Source: Microbacterium proteolyticum (GTDB taxonomy: Bacteria; Actinomycetota; Actinomycetes; Actinomycetales; Microbacteriaceae). Taken from it: a stretch of DNA of 64,000 nt. Both the position numbers and the translations under genes were made by a program. The notes beneath the pieces are model-generated. The model did no database searches. It was not told where the DNA came from and saw nothing but the letters and a program-made list of their open reading frames with translations. Shown here in pieces: positions 1 through 7,893 of this stretch; the stretch's first letter is position 1; every line of letters starts with the position of its first letter. The stretch is taken from the NCBI RefSeq assembly GCF_014192415.1, contig NZ_JACHXY010000002.1:124001-188000 (forward strand), read 5' to 3'.

Positions 1-1
1 C

Positions 2-211
2 GAGCGGCTGCTGCACATCTTTACCCGCCAGGTCTTCGAGATGAGCCCCAACAAGATCCTGCACAACATCACGCTGGAAGCCGTCAGCGGCGGCGTCGCA
101 GAGCGCCGAGCGTGGCTGCAAGATTCCGGACACTTCCGGGTCGGCGACCTCGCGCGAATGACCAGCGAGGAACGCGAGCATGTCGTCGACGAGATGCTGG
201 GAGGCAACTGA
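2..211 (+). CDS. C-terminal tail of an unidentified protein (5' end outside window)
   Basis: This is an open frame that enters from the left edge and stops with TGA, giving 69 residues that end in DEMLGGN. The tail is charged and helical in character, and I see no diagnostic motif in it. It stops one base before the next gene, so the two are almost certainly co-transcribed and probably belong to one restriction-modification locus. In loci of this sort the preceding gene is often a large helicase/nuclease or the other part of the methylase, but nothing visible here decides that. The reading frame is sure, the function unknown. Confidence 0.6.
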   Translation, partial: ERLLHIFTRQVFEMSPNKILHNITLEAVSGGVAERRAWLQDSGHFRVGDLARMTSEEREHVVDEMLGGN

Positions 212-212
212 C

Positions 213-1268
213 ATGGCCAGGAAGTTCGATGTCGTCATTGGCAACCCGCCGTACCAGGAGGACTCCGTCGGCGAGTCGACCCACAACATGCCGATCTATG
301 ACAAGTTCATGGATGCCGCATACGAAGTGGGCATCAAAGTCGTGCTCATTACTCCCGCGCGCTTCCTCTCCAACGCCGGTTTCACGCCTAAGCCGTGGAA
401 CAAGAAGATGCTCGCGGATGAGCACATCACCGTGGCACACTTCGAGCCGGACTCAAATCGCTTGTTCCCGGGTCTCTCCGACCCGATCAAAGGTGGTATC
501 GCCGTCACCTACCGCGACTCAGAGCAGAAGCTGGGCCCGATCGGCTTCTTCACGAAGCACCCTGAGCTTCACACAGTCCTTCGCAAGGTTGAGGTCGCAG
601 GAGACGTGCCACTAACTGACCTTGGCATCACAAACGACCGTCAGCATCGCTATACGGACAGGATGCACGCGGAGAACTCCGGGGCACGGGCACTCATGTC
701 GAAAGACAACCCGTACAAGCTAGACGCGAGTGCATTCGCGCGGCTCTCGTTCCTCTTCCACGATGAAAGGCCCGCCGACGAGTACGAGTACGTTCAAGTC
801 CTTGGACTGTCTGCCCGGAAGCGAACCACTCGGTGGCTTCGGCGCGACTACATCACCGGTCCTGCTTCGTTCAACACGTACAAGGTGGCTCTCCCGGAGG
901 CGAACGGCACCGGGGCTACGACGGACTTTTTCGGCGTCGCCCTCAACAACCCGACTGTGCTCGAGCCGGGAGTGGCGGTGACGAGTACCTTCCTCACGAT
1001 TGGTGCATTCGAGACAAGCGCAGAGGCTGAGGCGCTGCTCAAGTACCTCAAGTCAAAGTTCGCTCGCGCGATGCTCGGTGTGCTCAAGGTGACGCAGCAC
1101 ACGGCCGCGCACACGTGGCGGCACGTCCCCAGCCAGGACTTCACCGCCCACTCCGATATCGACTGGTCGAAGTCGGTCCCCGAGATCGACGCGCAGCTCT
1201 ACGCCAAGTACCGACTGGACGCCGACGAGATCACCTTCATCGAATCCCACGTGAAGCCGATGGAGTGA
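213..1268 (+). CDS. Eco57I-type N6-adenine DNA methylase-like protein without motif I
   Basis: The protein has 351 residues and belongs to the Eco57I-like restriction-modification methylase group. The catalytic motif IV, NPPY, is seen at residues 11-14 in VVIGNPPYQ, followed by LITPARFL and GGIAVTYRD, which fit the later methylase core. Because NPPY sits at the extreme N terminus there is no room for the SAM-binding motif I, which normally precedes it by 70-90 residues. The start at 213 has a GGGAGG-like ribosome site. An in-frame ATG at 180 would add only 11 residues inside the upstream gene and no motif. It probably works with the product of the preceding gene as a split methylase or as part of a restriction complex. 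The specificity is unknown. Confidence 0.8.
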   Translation: MARKFDVVIGNPPYQEDSVGESTHNMPIYDKFMDAAYEVGIKVVLITPARFLSNAGFTPKPWNKKMLADEHITVAHFEPDSNRLFPGLSDPIKGGIAVTYRDSEQKLGPIGFFTKHPELHTVLRKVEVAGDVPLTDLGITNDRQHRYTDRMHAENSGARALMSKDNPYKLDASAFARLSFLFHDERPADEYEYVQVLGLSARKRTTRWLRRDYITGPASFNTYKVALPEANGTGATTDFFGVALNNPTVLEPGVAVTSTFLTIGAFETSAEAEALLKYLKSKFARAMLGVLKVTQHTAAHTWRHVPSQDFTAHSDIDWSKSVPEIDAQLYAKYRLDADEITFIESHVKPME

Positions 1269-1286
1269 TTCCGCCTCCCTCCCGTG

Positions 1287-2372
1287 TCAGTCGTCGAGGC
1301 CAAATGCGCCCGTGACCTCTTCGATTGTGAACTGTTGGCGCAGTTTGGCGGCGGTGTTCTGGTTGGCGAACATACCGGTCCTCCAGAAGCCCTGTTCGCG
1401 CGGCACTGTGTGGGTCCACTCGACCGGTACGGCCCATTCGGCCATCGTGTCGTCCTGATCATCCGTGTGCCTGTAGTTTCCGCTTAGCGGAAGGTCGATC
1501 AGGCGCGTGTCGACGCCGTCGACTGTGACGCTGGTTTCGTCAAATCTCTGGGCTTCGCCGATCACTGTGCCGACACCGACATACCCAATCTTGGGGATAC
1601 ATGCGAAGACGCGTGCTCCGGGCGTGAGATTCTTCAGGGTGCGAGAGAACCACTCGCCGCCGCCTCCGGATACGAAGCCATACTCCCTTCCATCGGACCA
1701 GTGACGGCCCTCCGGGCTGTCACCGAACGAGACGTACCAATCCGTGCCGTTCCATGTCTCACGAGTCTTAGCGCGGACGGAGGCTGTCTTCGGGATTGCC
1801 CGACCTTCGTGCTCGACGAGCCAGGTGCGCGCAAGATAGGACGCGCCGTTGTCCGTGAAGTGTCGAAAGAAGACGACGTTGATCGGGACACCGAAGCCCT
1901 CGTTGAGAAAGCGGACGATTCGCTCGGTTGCGGCATCAACGCTCGCCGCCACGATCGTGAAGACCTGTGTCGCGTTCACCTCGTCGGGAAGCGTCTCGTT
2001 GAAGCGTTCCGCAAACGCCTCTTCCAACGCGATGTCGGGCCTGTAAGCCTCGAAGATCGCATGGACTTCTGCGCGGCTGAGAGCGGACACCCAGGAGCCG
2101 TAGTCCAGCGCCTGCGCGGTCACGTCTCGGGGTGTCTTGTCGCGCTTGAGCTCGATCACATGAACAGCAGCGGTCTCATCGAGGGCCAGGAGATCAATGA
2201 ACCCGCCGTGTGCAGTCGGAACCTGCCGGCCGATGACAAGCAGAGTGCTTCCGAGCATGGTCGGATCGGACTCGATGTAACTCTCGAGTTGGGACTCAAG
2301 TCCGATCGGCGTCGGCACGATTCGGCTCAACTTGTCGCCGTCGGCCCGCCAGAGTCCCATCTCTACTGCCAT
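1287..2372 (-). CDS. NucS/EndoMS-like endonuclease-domain protein
   Basis: The protein has 361 residues and converges on the methylase gene, with an 18-base gap. Residues 55-92 carry the PD-(D/E)XK core seen in NucS/DUF91 nucleases: D60 in GFIDLLALD, E74-L-K76 in VIELKR, then Q87 and Y91. The C-terminal part, from about residue 230, has GREYGFVSGGGGEWF and GYVGVGTVIG, which resemble an EVE/PUA-like ligand-binding barrel. True mismatch-repair NucS is about 220-250 residues and lacks such a tail, so this is better read as a defence or restriction nuclease whose extra domain may sense modified bases (inference). The start at 2372 is preferred for its GAGGGA site; an upstream ATG at 2537 would add 55 residues without recognisable content. 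Confidence 0.75.
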   Translation of the reverse strand: MAVEMGLWRADGDKLSRIVPTPIGLESQLESYIESDPTMLGSTLLVIGRQVPTAHGGFIDLLALDETAAVHVIELKRDKTPRDVTAQALDYGSWVSALSRAEVHAIFEAYRPDIALEEAFAERFNETLPDEVNATQVFTIVAASVDAATERIVRFLNEGFGVPINVVFFRHFTDNGASYLARTWLVEHEGRAIPKTASVRAKTRETWNGTDWYVSFGDSPEGRHWSDGREYGFVSGGGGEWFSRTLKNLTPGARVFACIPKIGYVGVGTVIGEAQRFDETSVTVDGVDTRLIDLPLSGNYRHTDDQDDTMAEWAVPVEWTHTVPREQGFWRTGMFANQNTAAKLRQQFTIEEVTGAFGLDD

Positions 2373-2632
2373 GAGTATCGGTCCCTCGGTTCGGCGGCAC
2401 AAGGAAGCCGCCAGCTGACATGGGTCGTCTTGATCGTATGGGTTCCAGCACTGAGACGCAGATCGATGGGCAGGATCACCGAAGTGCACAATCCGCGTCG
2501 GGTTGGTCAATGATGGCTGCGGGTGACATTCCAGCACGGAGCTCCGCGAGGTGTACTGTCATCTTCACCCGGCTCACGCATCAGGCGAGAGCCACGAATC
2601 GTCCGCATCCAGGCGGACGGGATGGAACGACG

Positions 2633-2953
2633 ATGAGCGTTGTCTTCGTATCAGTGAACCAGTCCTACGAGGCTGGAATGACCGCCGACGAGCTTGCTCG
2701 GGTTTCGCACCGCGCGTGGCCGCTTTCGATTGCGACCGCCAGCCGGATGGAGTTCCTCGTGGCGGTGCGGCACGACCGCCCGCTGATGGCGTGGCACGTC
2801 CTATCCGCGTTCACCACCGACGAGACCTACCAGACCAACGGCGGCGCGCGGCCTCGGATCGGGTTCGCGCTCGGCGGGCCGGTCCCACTCAAGCCCGACT
2901 GGCACGAGGTGCCGGCGATGCGCCGAGGCGTCGCCTACGACTCCAACCGCTGA
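2633..2953 (+). CDS. Hypothetical 106-residue protein
   Basis: I do not recognise this protein. It has 106 residues, begins MSVVFVSVNQSYEAGMTADE, and has alternating hydrophobic stretches (FLVAVRHDRPLMAWHVLSAF, then RIGFALGGPVPL) suggestive of a small beta-rich fold; a PUA/EVE-like barrel is possible but unproved. There is no signal peptide or membrane span. Its last 19 bases overlap the end of the GIY-YIG gene on the other strand, so the two are convergent and tightly packed. The start at 2633 was chosen because the family-like sequence begins there; the frame stays open to 2420 with low-quality sequence. It lies inside the island of nuclease genes, so a role in defence is plausible by context only. 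Confidence 0.55.
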   Translation: MSVVFVSVNQSYEAGMTADELARVSHRAWPLSIATASRMEFLVAVRHDRPLMAWHVLSAFTTDETYQTNGGARPRIGFALGGPVPLKPDWHEVPAMRRGVAYDSNR

Positions 2954-3540
2954 CCAGCGCTCCACGCTCGGGCTTCAGCCGCCATCCGTGCGCGGGCGGC
3001 GCTCAGGCCCGGCGCCGGGCGCGGGTTACCGGCGAGGTTCAGGGGTGGCGTCCACCGGATGATGATGGCGCTTTCCGTATAGCGCAATGGCCCGGTGAGA
3101 CCGCTCGCTGGCCAAACGGCGAGCGTAAGGTGCTCGTGCATCCACCCAGTGAGGAGGACGTCGTGTTCGGAGCTGAGTCCGAAGTTGCCAAAGTAACCGG
3201 GTTTGGCCAGATTCCGCGGGACGCCCCGAAGCCCGAGCGTGTCGTGCAGGAGCGCGGCGAACGAGCGGCGCACTGTGCTGCTACCGGTGCGTGCACGTTG
3301 GGTGGCGGCGGCGAAGTGTCCGCGGAGCTCGCGGCGGACGAGGCTGTCTTCCGCCTTCCCCACGTACAGCAGGGCATCGGCTCTGCGCTCCAAACCGAGC
3401 TGAGACCACGCCTGATCGTTACCGTAGATGGCGTACACGCCCGGTGAGTCCGGCACGTTGGCGGCGGCATCGGTGATGCTCCACCGGGGGCCGCGGAGCG
3501 CTGCTCGGGCTGATTCATCGTCGGTCACATTGAGCACCAT
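2935..3540 (-). CDS. GIY-YIG nuclease family protein
   Basis: The protein has 201 residues. The GIY-YIG signature is seen as GVYAIYG (residues 34-40) and LLYVGKAED (58-66), followed by conserved arginines at 69-70 and a distal glutamate segment, TESAIIIRWTPPLN, which matches the E-helix and terminal Asn of the fold. No zinc finger or other DNA-binding domain is evident, so specificity would come from elsewhere. It overlaps the end of the convergent 106-residue gene. GIY-YIG nucleases occur in homing, repair, restriction and antiphage roles; position among other nuclease genes favours defence. No strong ribosome site is visible before the ATG. Confidence 0.78.
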   Translation of the reverse strand: MVLNVTDDESARAALRGPRWSITDAAANVPDSPGVYAIYGNDQAWSQLGLERRADALLYVGKAEDSLVRRELRGHFAAATQRARTGSSTVRRSFAALLHDTLGLRGVPRNLAKPGYFGNFGLSSEHDVLLTGWMHEHLTLAVWPASGLTGPLRYTESAIIIRWTPPLNLAGNPRPAPGLSAARARMAAEARAWSAGQRLES

Positions 3541-3901
3541 ACCTGCCCACTTCTCTGCGCCGTGGGACTTATCTGCACGTTGCCTCTACGGCCCCCGGCT
3601 GGGATGACGTACGCGATGCCGCAAGCTGCCGTAGAGCCTGTCTCCGGACATGCCAAGCCGAGCTCAGGGGGGTTCGCGGTGTGATCTCTGACGACGCTGG
3701 GAACCTGCTTCCCGTCGAGACCGGCACGTCACGCCGGTTATCACCAGGGCATTCGCCCACCTTCCTCGCACCGAGATCCTGCGCGGCGTGCTGTTGCGAG
3801 CGGCGCCCGGGCCGGCATTTGGCAAGTCGCTGACGCCCAGCGGATCCGAGTGCTCAATCTAGATATCGTTGGAGCACTATCGAAATGCGGGAGTCTGACT
3901 G
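3541..3901. other. 361-base gap between GIY-YIG and ptuA-like genes
   Basis: No convincing gene is present: the longest frame, on the minus strand at 3569-3760, has no family resemblance or ribosome site. The gap separates two divergent genes, so it should contain both promoters. The right edge carries GGGAG eight bases before the ptuA-like start. I looked for a retron-like structured RNA, since Septu proteins sometimes accompany retrons, and saw neither a reverse transcriptase gene nor a clear msr/msd fold. Confidence 0.6.
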
Positions 3902-5377
3902 ATGGCTACAACGCGAGCTATGCGGCTCCTCCGGGCGGAACTCATCGACGACGACGGCTCAATTCTCGACGTTGAGTTCGCATCGTCCCCCGGTCCCGGG
4001 TCGTGGACAACCCTTGTAACTGGCCGAAACGGTTCCGGGAAGTCGCGCCTACTATCAGCGATCGCCTTGGCGTTTGACGCCGTCGACGGAAACAAGCCTC
4101 GACGCTCCGTGAATGTGTCCGTTCAGTACACACTGAACGGACACGACTGCGCCATACACCTCGAACGGAGAAGGGTTTCCGCCTTCCTAGACGGCCAGGT
4201 GATTCCGATCGATGCGCTTCCCCGGCCTCGGGCAGTGGTGGCGGTGACAGCAAGCGCGTTCGACAAGTTTGATTTACCAACGCCGGAGGGCCTGTTCGCC
4301 AAGTCCGCACAGCGCAGTGAGCTCTACCGCTATCTCGGGCTCAAGGATGCCCGAGGACGGGTATCGACGAAGGCTGGCATCTTTCGCGCACTCGAGAGCC
4401 TCTTCGAGGCCACTGGCCTCGATACCGGACGGAGATTGCGAATCGCTCATGTCTTTGACTACCTAGGCTACGAACCGCGGGTCGAGGTTCTCTACCGATG
4501 GACCTCGCGAGGCCGTTCGTTCCTGGAAGCTGGTGCCGGTGAAGGCTCCGTCGGCTACCGCAGATTTTTGGAGAGCGAACGCGCTGTAGGGACTCGTGAC
4601 CGGCCCATTCTCGGTGACTACTTTTTCGAAGATCCGTCGGCGATCGATCAACTTGGTGCGGCCGCTGACAATCTCCAACAGTCGAGCGACGGCAAGGGTA
4701 CTCGTCTGGTGGCTGACTTCTCCGCTTTGCGCTGGTCTGAAGACCAGAGGTTTCGTCAAGCTCAGCAGCTATCTCGCGCGCGCCTGTTGGAGATGGAGGA
4801 AGTCAGCTTGAGTCGGGCATCAACTGGCGTATCCGTCAACATCGAGGACGCAAGCTCGGGCGAACTGGCGATCGCGACTGCGATGCTTGGGATCGCTTCA
4901 TCAATTGATGACCAGAGCCTCATTCTGATGGACGAGCCCGAGATTAGCCTCCATCCTGAATGGCAGGCGGACTATCTGACGCGCCTGGCTCAGACTTTTG
5001 AGCCATTCGCTGAATGTCATTTTGTACTTGCTACTCATTCGGCAACGCTCGTGTCCGGAGCACACCCCGAACTGTCGAATACTCTTGACATCGAGGAAAG
5101 CCAGGGCGCTCGTAAGGAAGTGTCGCCTGGCAAGTCAGCCGACGAGGTACTCGTTCGTACCTTCGGCGTTGCGCAGGATGGCAATCTCTACGTCCGTCAA
5201 CTTCTCATCGAGGCACTGCGACTCGTCGCCGACCGACGCACCACTGAGTCGAGATTCTCAGAGGTTCTCGAGAAGCTACAGCGCGTCGACAGCATGCTGC
5301 CAGACTCGAGTCCGATGCGGCAGGTAATCGCAGACCTCGGGCGGACACGATTCTCGAGCGATGGCGCCAGAGCATGA
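3902..5377 (+). CDS. ptuA: AAA ATPase, PtuA-like (Septu antiphage system)
   Basis: The protein has 491 residues and an ABC/SMC-type ATPase fold. Walker A GRNGSGKS lies at 41-48, the signature region ASSGE at 317-321, Walker B LILMDEPEISLHP around D344-E345, and the switch histidine in LATHSA shortly after. The long middle region (about 90-300) would be the family insert. Its ATGA overlap with the following HNH gene shows translational coupling. A lone ATPase of this shape directly followed by a small HNH nuclease is the known organisation of Septu, in which PtuA assembles with PtuB to cut nucleic acid on infection. A GGGAG ribosome site precedes the ATG. OLD-type nucleases are an alternative, but no TOPRIM domain is seen. 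Confidence 0.75.
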   Translation: MATTRAMRLLRAELIDDDGSILDVEFASSPGPGSWTTLVTGRNGSGKSRLLSAIALAFDAVDGNKPRRSVNVSVQYTLNGHDCAIHLERRRVSAFLDGQVIPIDALPRPRAVVAVTASAFDKFDLPTPEGLFAKSAQRSELYRYLGLKDARGRVSTKAGIFRALESLFEATGLDTGRRLRIAHVFDYLGYEPRVEVLYRWTSRGRSFLEAGAGEGSVGYRRFLESERAVGTRDRPILGDYFFEDPSAIDQLGAAADNLQQSSDGKGTRLVADFSALRWSEDQRFRQAQQLSRARLLEMEEVSLSRASTGVSVNIEDASSGELAIATAMLGIASSIDDQSLILMDEPEISLHPEWQADYLTRLAQTFEPFAECHFVLATHSATLVSGAHPELSNTLDIEESQGARKEVSPGKSADEVLVRTFGVAQDGNLYVRQLLIEALRLVADRRTTESRFSEVLEKLQRVDSMLPDSSPMRQVIADLGRTRFSSDGARA

Positions 5378-6015
5378 TCTCGCAACCCGTCGAGCTTTCC
5401 ACGGAGGACGTGCTCGCTACTCAGGCAGTGTCCGAACGTAGCCTCACCCCTGACCCCTGGGCTGACGAACGCATAGGAGCCATGAAGGCGAGGGCGAAGA
5501 AGCACTACATTGCCGAGCAGGACAATCGCTGCTGCTATTGCGCCGAACAGTGGCTGACCGAGCACGGTCGCGTCTGGGATCTGGAACATGTCGTGCCGAA
5601 GGTGTTACGTCCTGAGTTCATGTTCGAGCCTCGCAATCTCGCGGTCGCTTGCCCTGACTGCAATCTGGCCAAATGGGACAAAGAGACGTTGACCGGCCCG
5701 CAGATTGCTGAGTATCCATCACAAGCCGGTTCGTTCCTTGTTGTTCACCCGCACTTTGACCGTTGGGAGGATCACATAGAGAAGTGCGGAGTCGTCTTCA
5801 GGCCGATCACCGAGAAGGGCACGTGGACCGTCACTGAATGCAATCTGGGACGCTTTGCGCTGAAGTACGCGGATCCCACCGACGAGGCGGACCCGCTCGA
5901 TCGCAGATTCGAAGCCGCTCTCACTGACCTGACGGCTGACCCCGTCACAGCGCAGGCCGCCCTTGTGCGAATCCAGACTTACCTGGCGAGCGGAGCGGGC
6001 GCGGTGCCCTTATAA
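5374..6015 (+). CDS. ptuB: HNH endonuclease, PtuB-like (Septu antiphage system)
   Basis: The protein has 213 residues. A zinc-bound HNH module occupies residues 50-105: C53-x2-C56 in NRCCYC, the catalytic segment DLEHVVPK with H72, N88 in RNLAV, and C93-PD-C96-N. The rest is a helical C-terminal tail that could hold the PtuA contact. Its start overlaps the stop of the ATPase gene by four bases (ATGA), so the pair is made as a unit. It resembles the retron/Septu-associated HNH family. Base composition is low in GC compared with genes right of 6.3 kb, in line with acquisition by transfer. The nuclease motif is clear; the Septu assignment is from motif plus gene pairing. Confidence 0.78.
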   Translation: MISQPVELSTEDVLATQAVSERSLTPDPWADERIGAMKARAKKHYIAEQDNRCCYCAEQWLTEHGRVWDLEHVVPKVLRPEFMFEPRNLAVACPDCNLAKWDKETLTGPQIAEYPSQAGSFLVVHPHFDRWEDHIEKCGVVFRPITEKGTWTVTECNLGRFALKYADPTDEADPLDRRFEAALTDLTADPVTAQAALVRIQTYLASGAGAVPL

Positions 6016-6320
6016 CGAAGGGGCCAGATTGCCTCTCGGTCTCTTGTTGCAGTTTTAGGCGCTCACGGGTCAGAATCTCAGCCCAGGCATCGCGGACTTT
6101 TGTACCACTCCCACTAGTGTCAGAGTCCACGGAAATGACAGTTCAGTTGGCTGAATGCAAACAGAGTCTTGACTCGACACCCGTCAAACGCCCTGATCAC
6201 TGCGGCCCGCGGCTGACAACTCAAGTGGCACCGGGCACCGCGGCCCGCTGTGGGGGCCCCCATCGCTCCCACTCGTTCAGTACCGGCGTAACGAATCGCT
6301 GCCGCCTCGTCTCGCGCCCT
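6016..6320. other. Gap marking the right edge of the accessory island
   Basis: This 305-base stretch follows ptuB and precedes the stop of a convergent lipoprotein gene. A minus-strand frame at 5945-6130 runs into ptuB and has no recognisable product. Composition changes across it from the lower-GC island to typical high-GC chromosome. I saw no tRNA, integrase remnant or clear direct repeat that would mark an attachment site. Confidence 0.5.
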
Positions 6321-7169
6321 CTACTCGATGAAGACGGCCGTTGTGGTGGTGCGCCAGGTGCCCGGTTCGACCTCCCAGGCGACGGTGAGCGGCTGCGTTT
6401 CCGTGGATGGCGGTGAGGTGACCCATGCGATGTCCCAACGGGCTTGGATATCGCTCACCGCCGACGAGGCAGGTACTTCGTCGAGGCCGAGGTAGGCGGT
6501 GACCGTAGAAGGGAAGCCGACGAGTCCGGGGCCGTCCACCCCGGCATCCGCCGCCAGGTCACGGAAGATCAGAGCGGCGGGAGACGCCGGATCGACGGCG
6601 ACGGACCGGCGCGCATCCTCCGGCCCTGACGCGGGGTTCACCCATTCGTACGGGCTGGCGCCGGTGGTGGGGACGCCGGCATCGTCGATGCGCACCCCCG
6701 CGCCCGTGTCGCGCACGAGCCACCCGTCCGCGATCCGGTCGCGAACGGCCGTGACCAGAACGGTGCCCTCGGTCGGGCCTCGTCCCGCCTCGATCGTGCC
6801 GTCGGCTCCGAGGTACCCGGCAGCCTCATCCGGTCGGACGATGCTGTTCGCGGCCGACTCAGCGAACTGCTGCTCGGAACCGACCAGGGCGCGGGATTCG
6901 TCGGTCAACAGCGCGTAGGCCGCTGCGTATTGCTCCGCCTGGATCGCGCTGAGATACTCCCCGACGACGGTCATCGCCGCCTCGCCGGTCAAGGAGTCGG
7001 TGGGTGTGGTCTCCGGTGCCGGAGAGCTGGGCGCGACGGATGCCGCAGGTGCGGCGGTGGCGGGGGCGGAAACGGCGTCTCCTCCCCCGGTGCAGCCTCC
7101 GAGAACCAGGACGGCCGTGGCTACTCCCCCGAGGAGGACGAGCTTCGCGTGCATCATCTTCTGGGTCAT
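6321..7169 (-). CDS. Secreted lipoprotein of unknown function
   Basis: The protein has 282 residues. A short positively charged start, a hydrophobic stretch and the lipobox LVLGGC place it as a lipid-anchored exported protein, with the cysteine near residue 26. A Ala/Pro/Ser/Thr-rich linker (about 30-58) follows, then a soluble domain with EYLSAIQAEQYAAAYALLTDE, reminiscent of the NTF2-like folds often found in such lipoproteins, and a C-terminal beta-rich half. Lgt, whose gene is at 26.8 kb, would modify the cysteine. TAACGT six bases before the ATG at 7169 supports this start and suggests a leaderless mRNA; the ATG five codons in is an alternative. Confidence 0.7.
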   Translation of the reverse strand: MTQKMMHAKLVLLGGVATAVLVLGGCTGGGDAVSAPATAAPAASVAPSSPAPETTPTDSLTGEAAMTVVGEYLSAIQAEQYAAAYALLTDESRALVGSEQQFAESAANSIVRPDEAAGYLGADGTIEAGRGPTEGTVLVTAVRDRIADGWLVRDTGAGVRIDDAGVPTTGASPYEWVNPASGPEDARRSVAVDPASPAALIFRDLAADAGVDGPGLVGFPSTVTAYLGLDEVPASSAVSDIQARWDIAWVTSPPSTETQPLTVAWEVEPGTWRTTTTAVFIE

Positions 7170-7175
7170 ACGGCG

Positions 7176-7181
7176 ACGTTA
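7176..7181 (-). promoter_or_regulatory. -10-like hexamer TAACGT of the lipoprotein gene
   Basis: TAACGT ends exactly six bases before the ATG at 7169, with no ribosome site between. This fits a leaderless transcript that starts at the initiation codon. Confidence 0.45.
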
Positions 7182-7340
7182 GGCGAGGCGATCCGGCCGA
7201 CTGTACGCGGTGGCCGGCGCGACGAGAGTGTGAAAGGGTGCGCCCCGTGCACCGCCAGGGGCCTTCCGCGTCGCTGCCGGCGACCGCCGTTCCGCCTCAA
7301 TCCCGAAGAAGGGCCACCGCTGTCACACGCGCATCTCGGC

Positions 7341-7823
7341 TCACCGCAGCACCTCGACGAGCACGATCCACGAGATCATCAGGGCCACGATGATGGAGAG
7401 CAACGCCCCGAACGCGAAGGCTGTTGTTCCGGCGGCCACCGACCCCGAGATCATCAGGATGCCCCCTACGGCGTACGCGGCGGGAACGAGAAACCCCAGC
7501 ACGCTCTTCAGGCCGCGCAGCCGGTTCAGCGGGCTGCGATCGGCCGTGATGCGGCGGGCGGCATCGACCGCGAACGTCGCCGCGATGAGGGAGGCCAGCA
7601 CCGCGACCGCGCCGTAGACCACGCCGTCGAGGTCAGGAACGAGCCCGAGCGCACTGACCACGAGCGCCAGCACGAGGGACGAGATGGCCGTGCCGAGACG
7701 CGCGGTGAGCGCCGGTGCCTTCACGATCTCGGCGATGTTGACGCTGGCCGCGACGATGACGAGACCCGCGAGGGCGGCCGTCGCGCCGACGAGCGCGAGG
7801 TTGAAGTCGCCCCAGTCATCCAT
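7341..7823 (-). CDS. Small integral membrane protein, four predicted helices
   Basis: The protein has 160 residues with four hydrophobic segments, near residues 8-30, 47-64, 66-87 and 108-158, the last region long enough for two spans, so four or five helices. A short charged loop, DAARRITADRSPLNRLRG, separates the first and second halves. No enzymatic motif or transporter signature is visible and I cannot name a function. It is a single gene, with the lipoprotein gene downstream on the same strand and 171 bases between. TAGCAT lies exactly six bases before the ATG, supporting the start and a leaderless transcript. Confidence 0.65.
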   Translation of the reverse strand: MDDWGDFNLALVGATAALAGLVIVAASVNIAEIVKAPALTARLGTAISSLVLALVVSALGLVPDLDGVVYGAVAVLASLIAATFAVDAARRITADRSPLNRLRGLKSVLGFLVPAAYAVGGILMISGSVAAGTTAFAFGALLSIIVALMISWIVLVEVLR

Positions 7824-7829
7824 GACCGG

Positions 7830-7835
7830 ATGCTA
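7830..7835 (-). promoter_or_regulatory. -10-like hexamer TAGCAT of the membrane protein gene
   Basis: TAGCAT followed by six bases and the ATG at 7823. No Shine-Dalgarno sequence lies between, consistent with leaderless initiation. Confidence 0.5.
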
Positions 7836-7881
7836 GCGCTCGACCTCGCACCCGGCCAACCCTCGCGCGAACCCCGGCCGT

Positions 7882-7887
7882 TACGCT
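7882..7887 (+). promoter_or_regulatory. -10-like hexamer TACGCT of the 56-residue gene
   Basis: TACGCT is six bases from the ATG at 7894. The same hexamer and spacing precede polA at 17.78 kb, which supports both the promoter and the reality of the small gene. Confidence 0.5.
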
Positions 7888-7893
7888 GGGCGC

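Noticed and set aside
3569..3760. 63-codon minus-strand frame in the gap before the ptuA-like gene
   Set aside because: No ribosome site, promoter pattern or recognisable sequence.
3541..3901. Retron non-coding RNA next to the Septu-like pair
   Set aside because: No reverse transcriptase gene nearby and no clear inverted repeats framing an msr-msd structure.
5945..6130. 61-codon minus-strand frame at the island edge, considered as an integrase remnant
   Set aside because: It overlaps the HNH gene and contains no integrase or recombinase motif.
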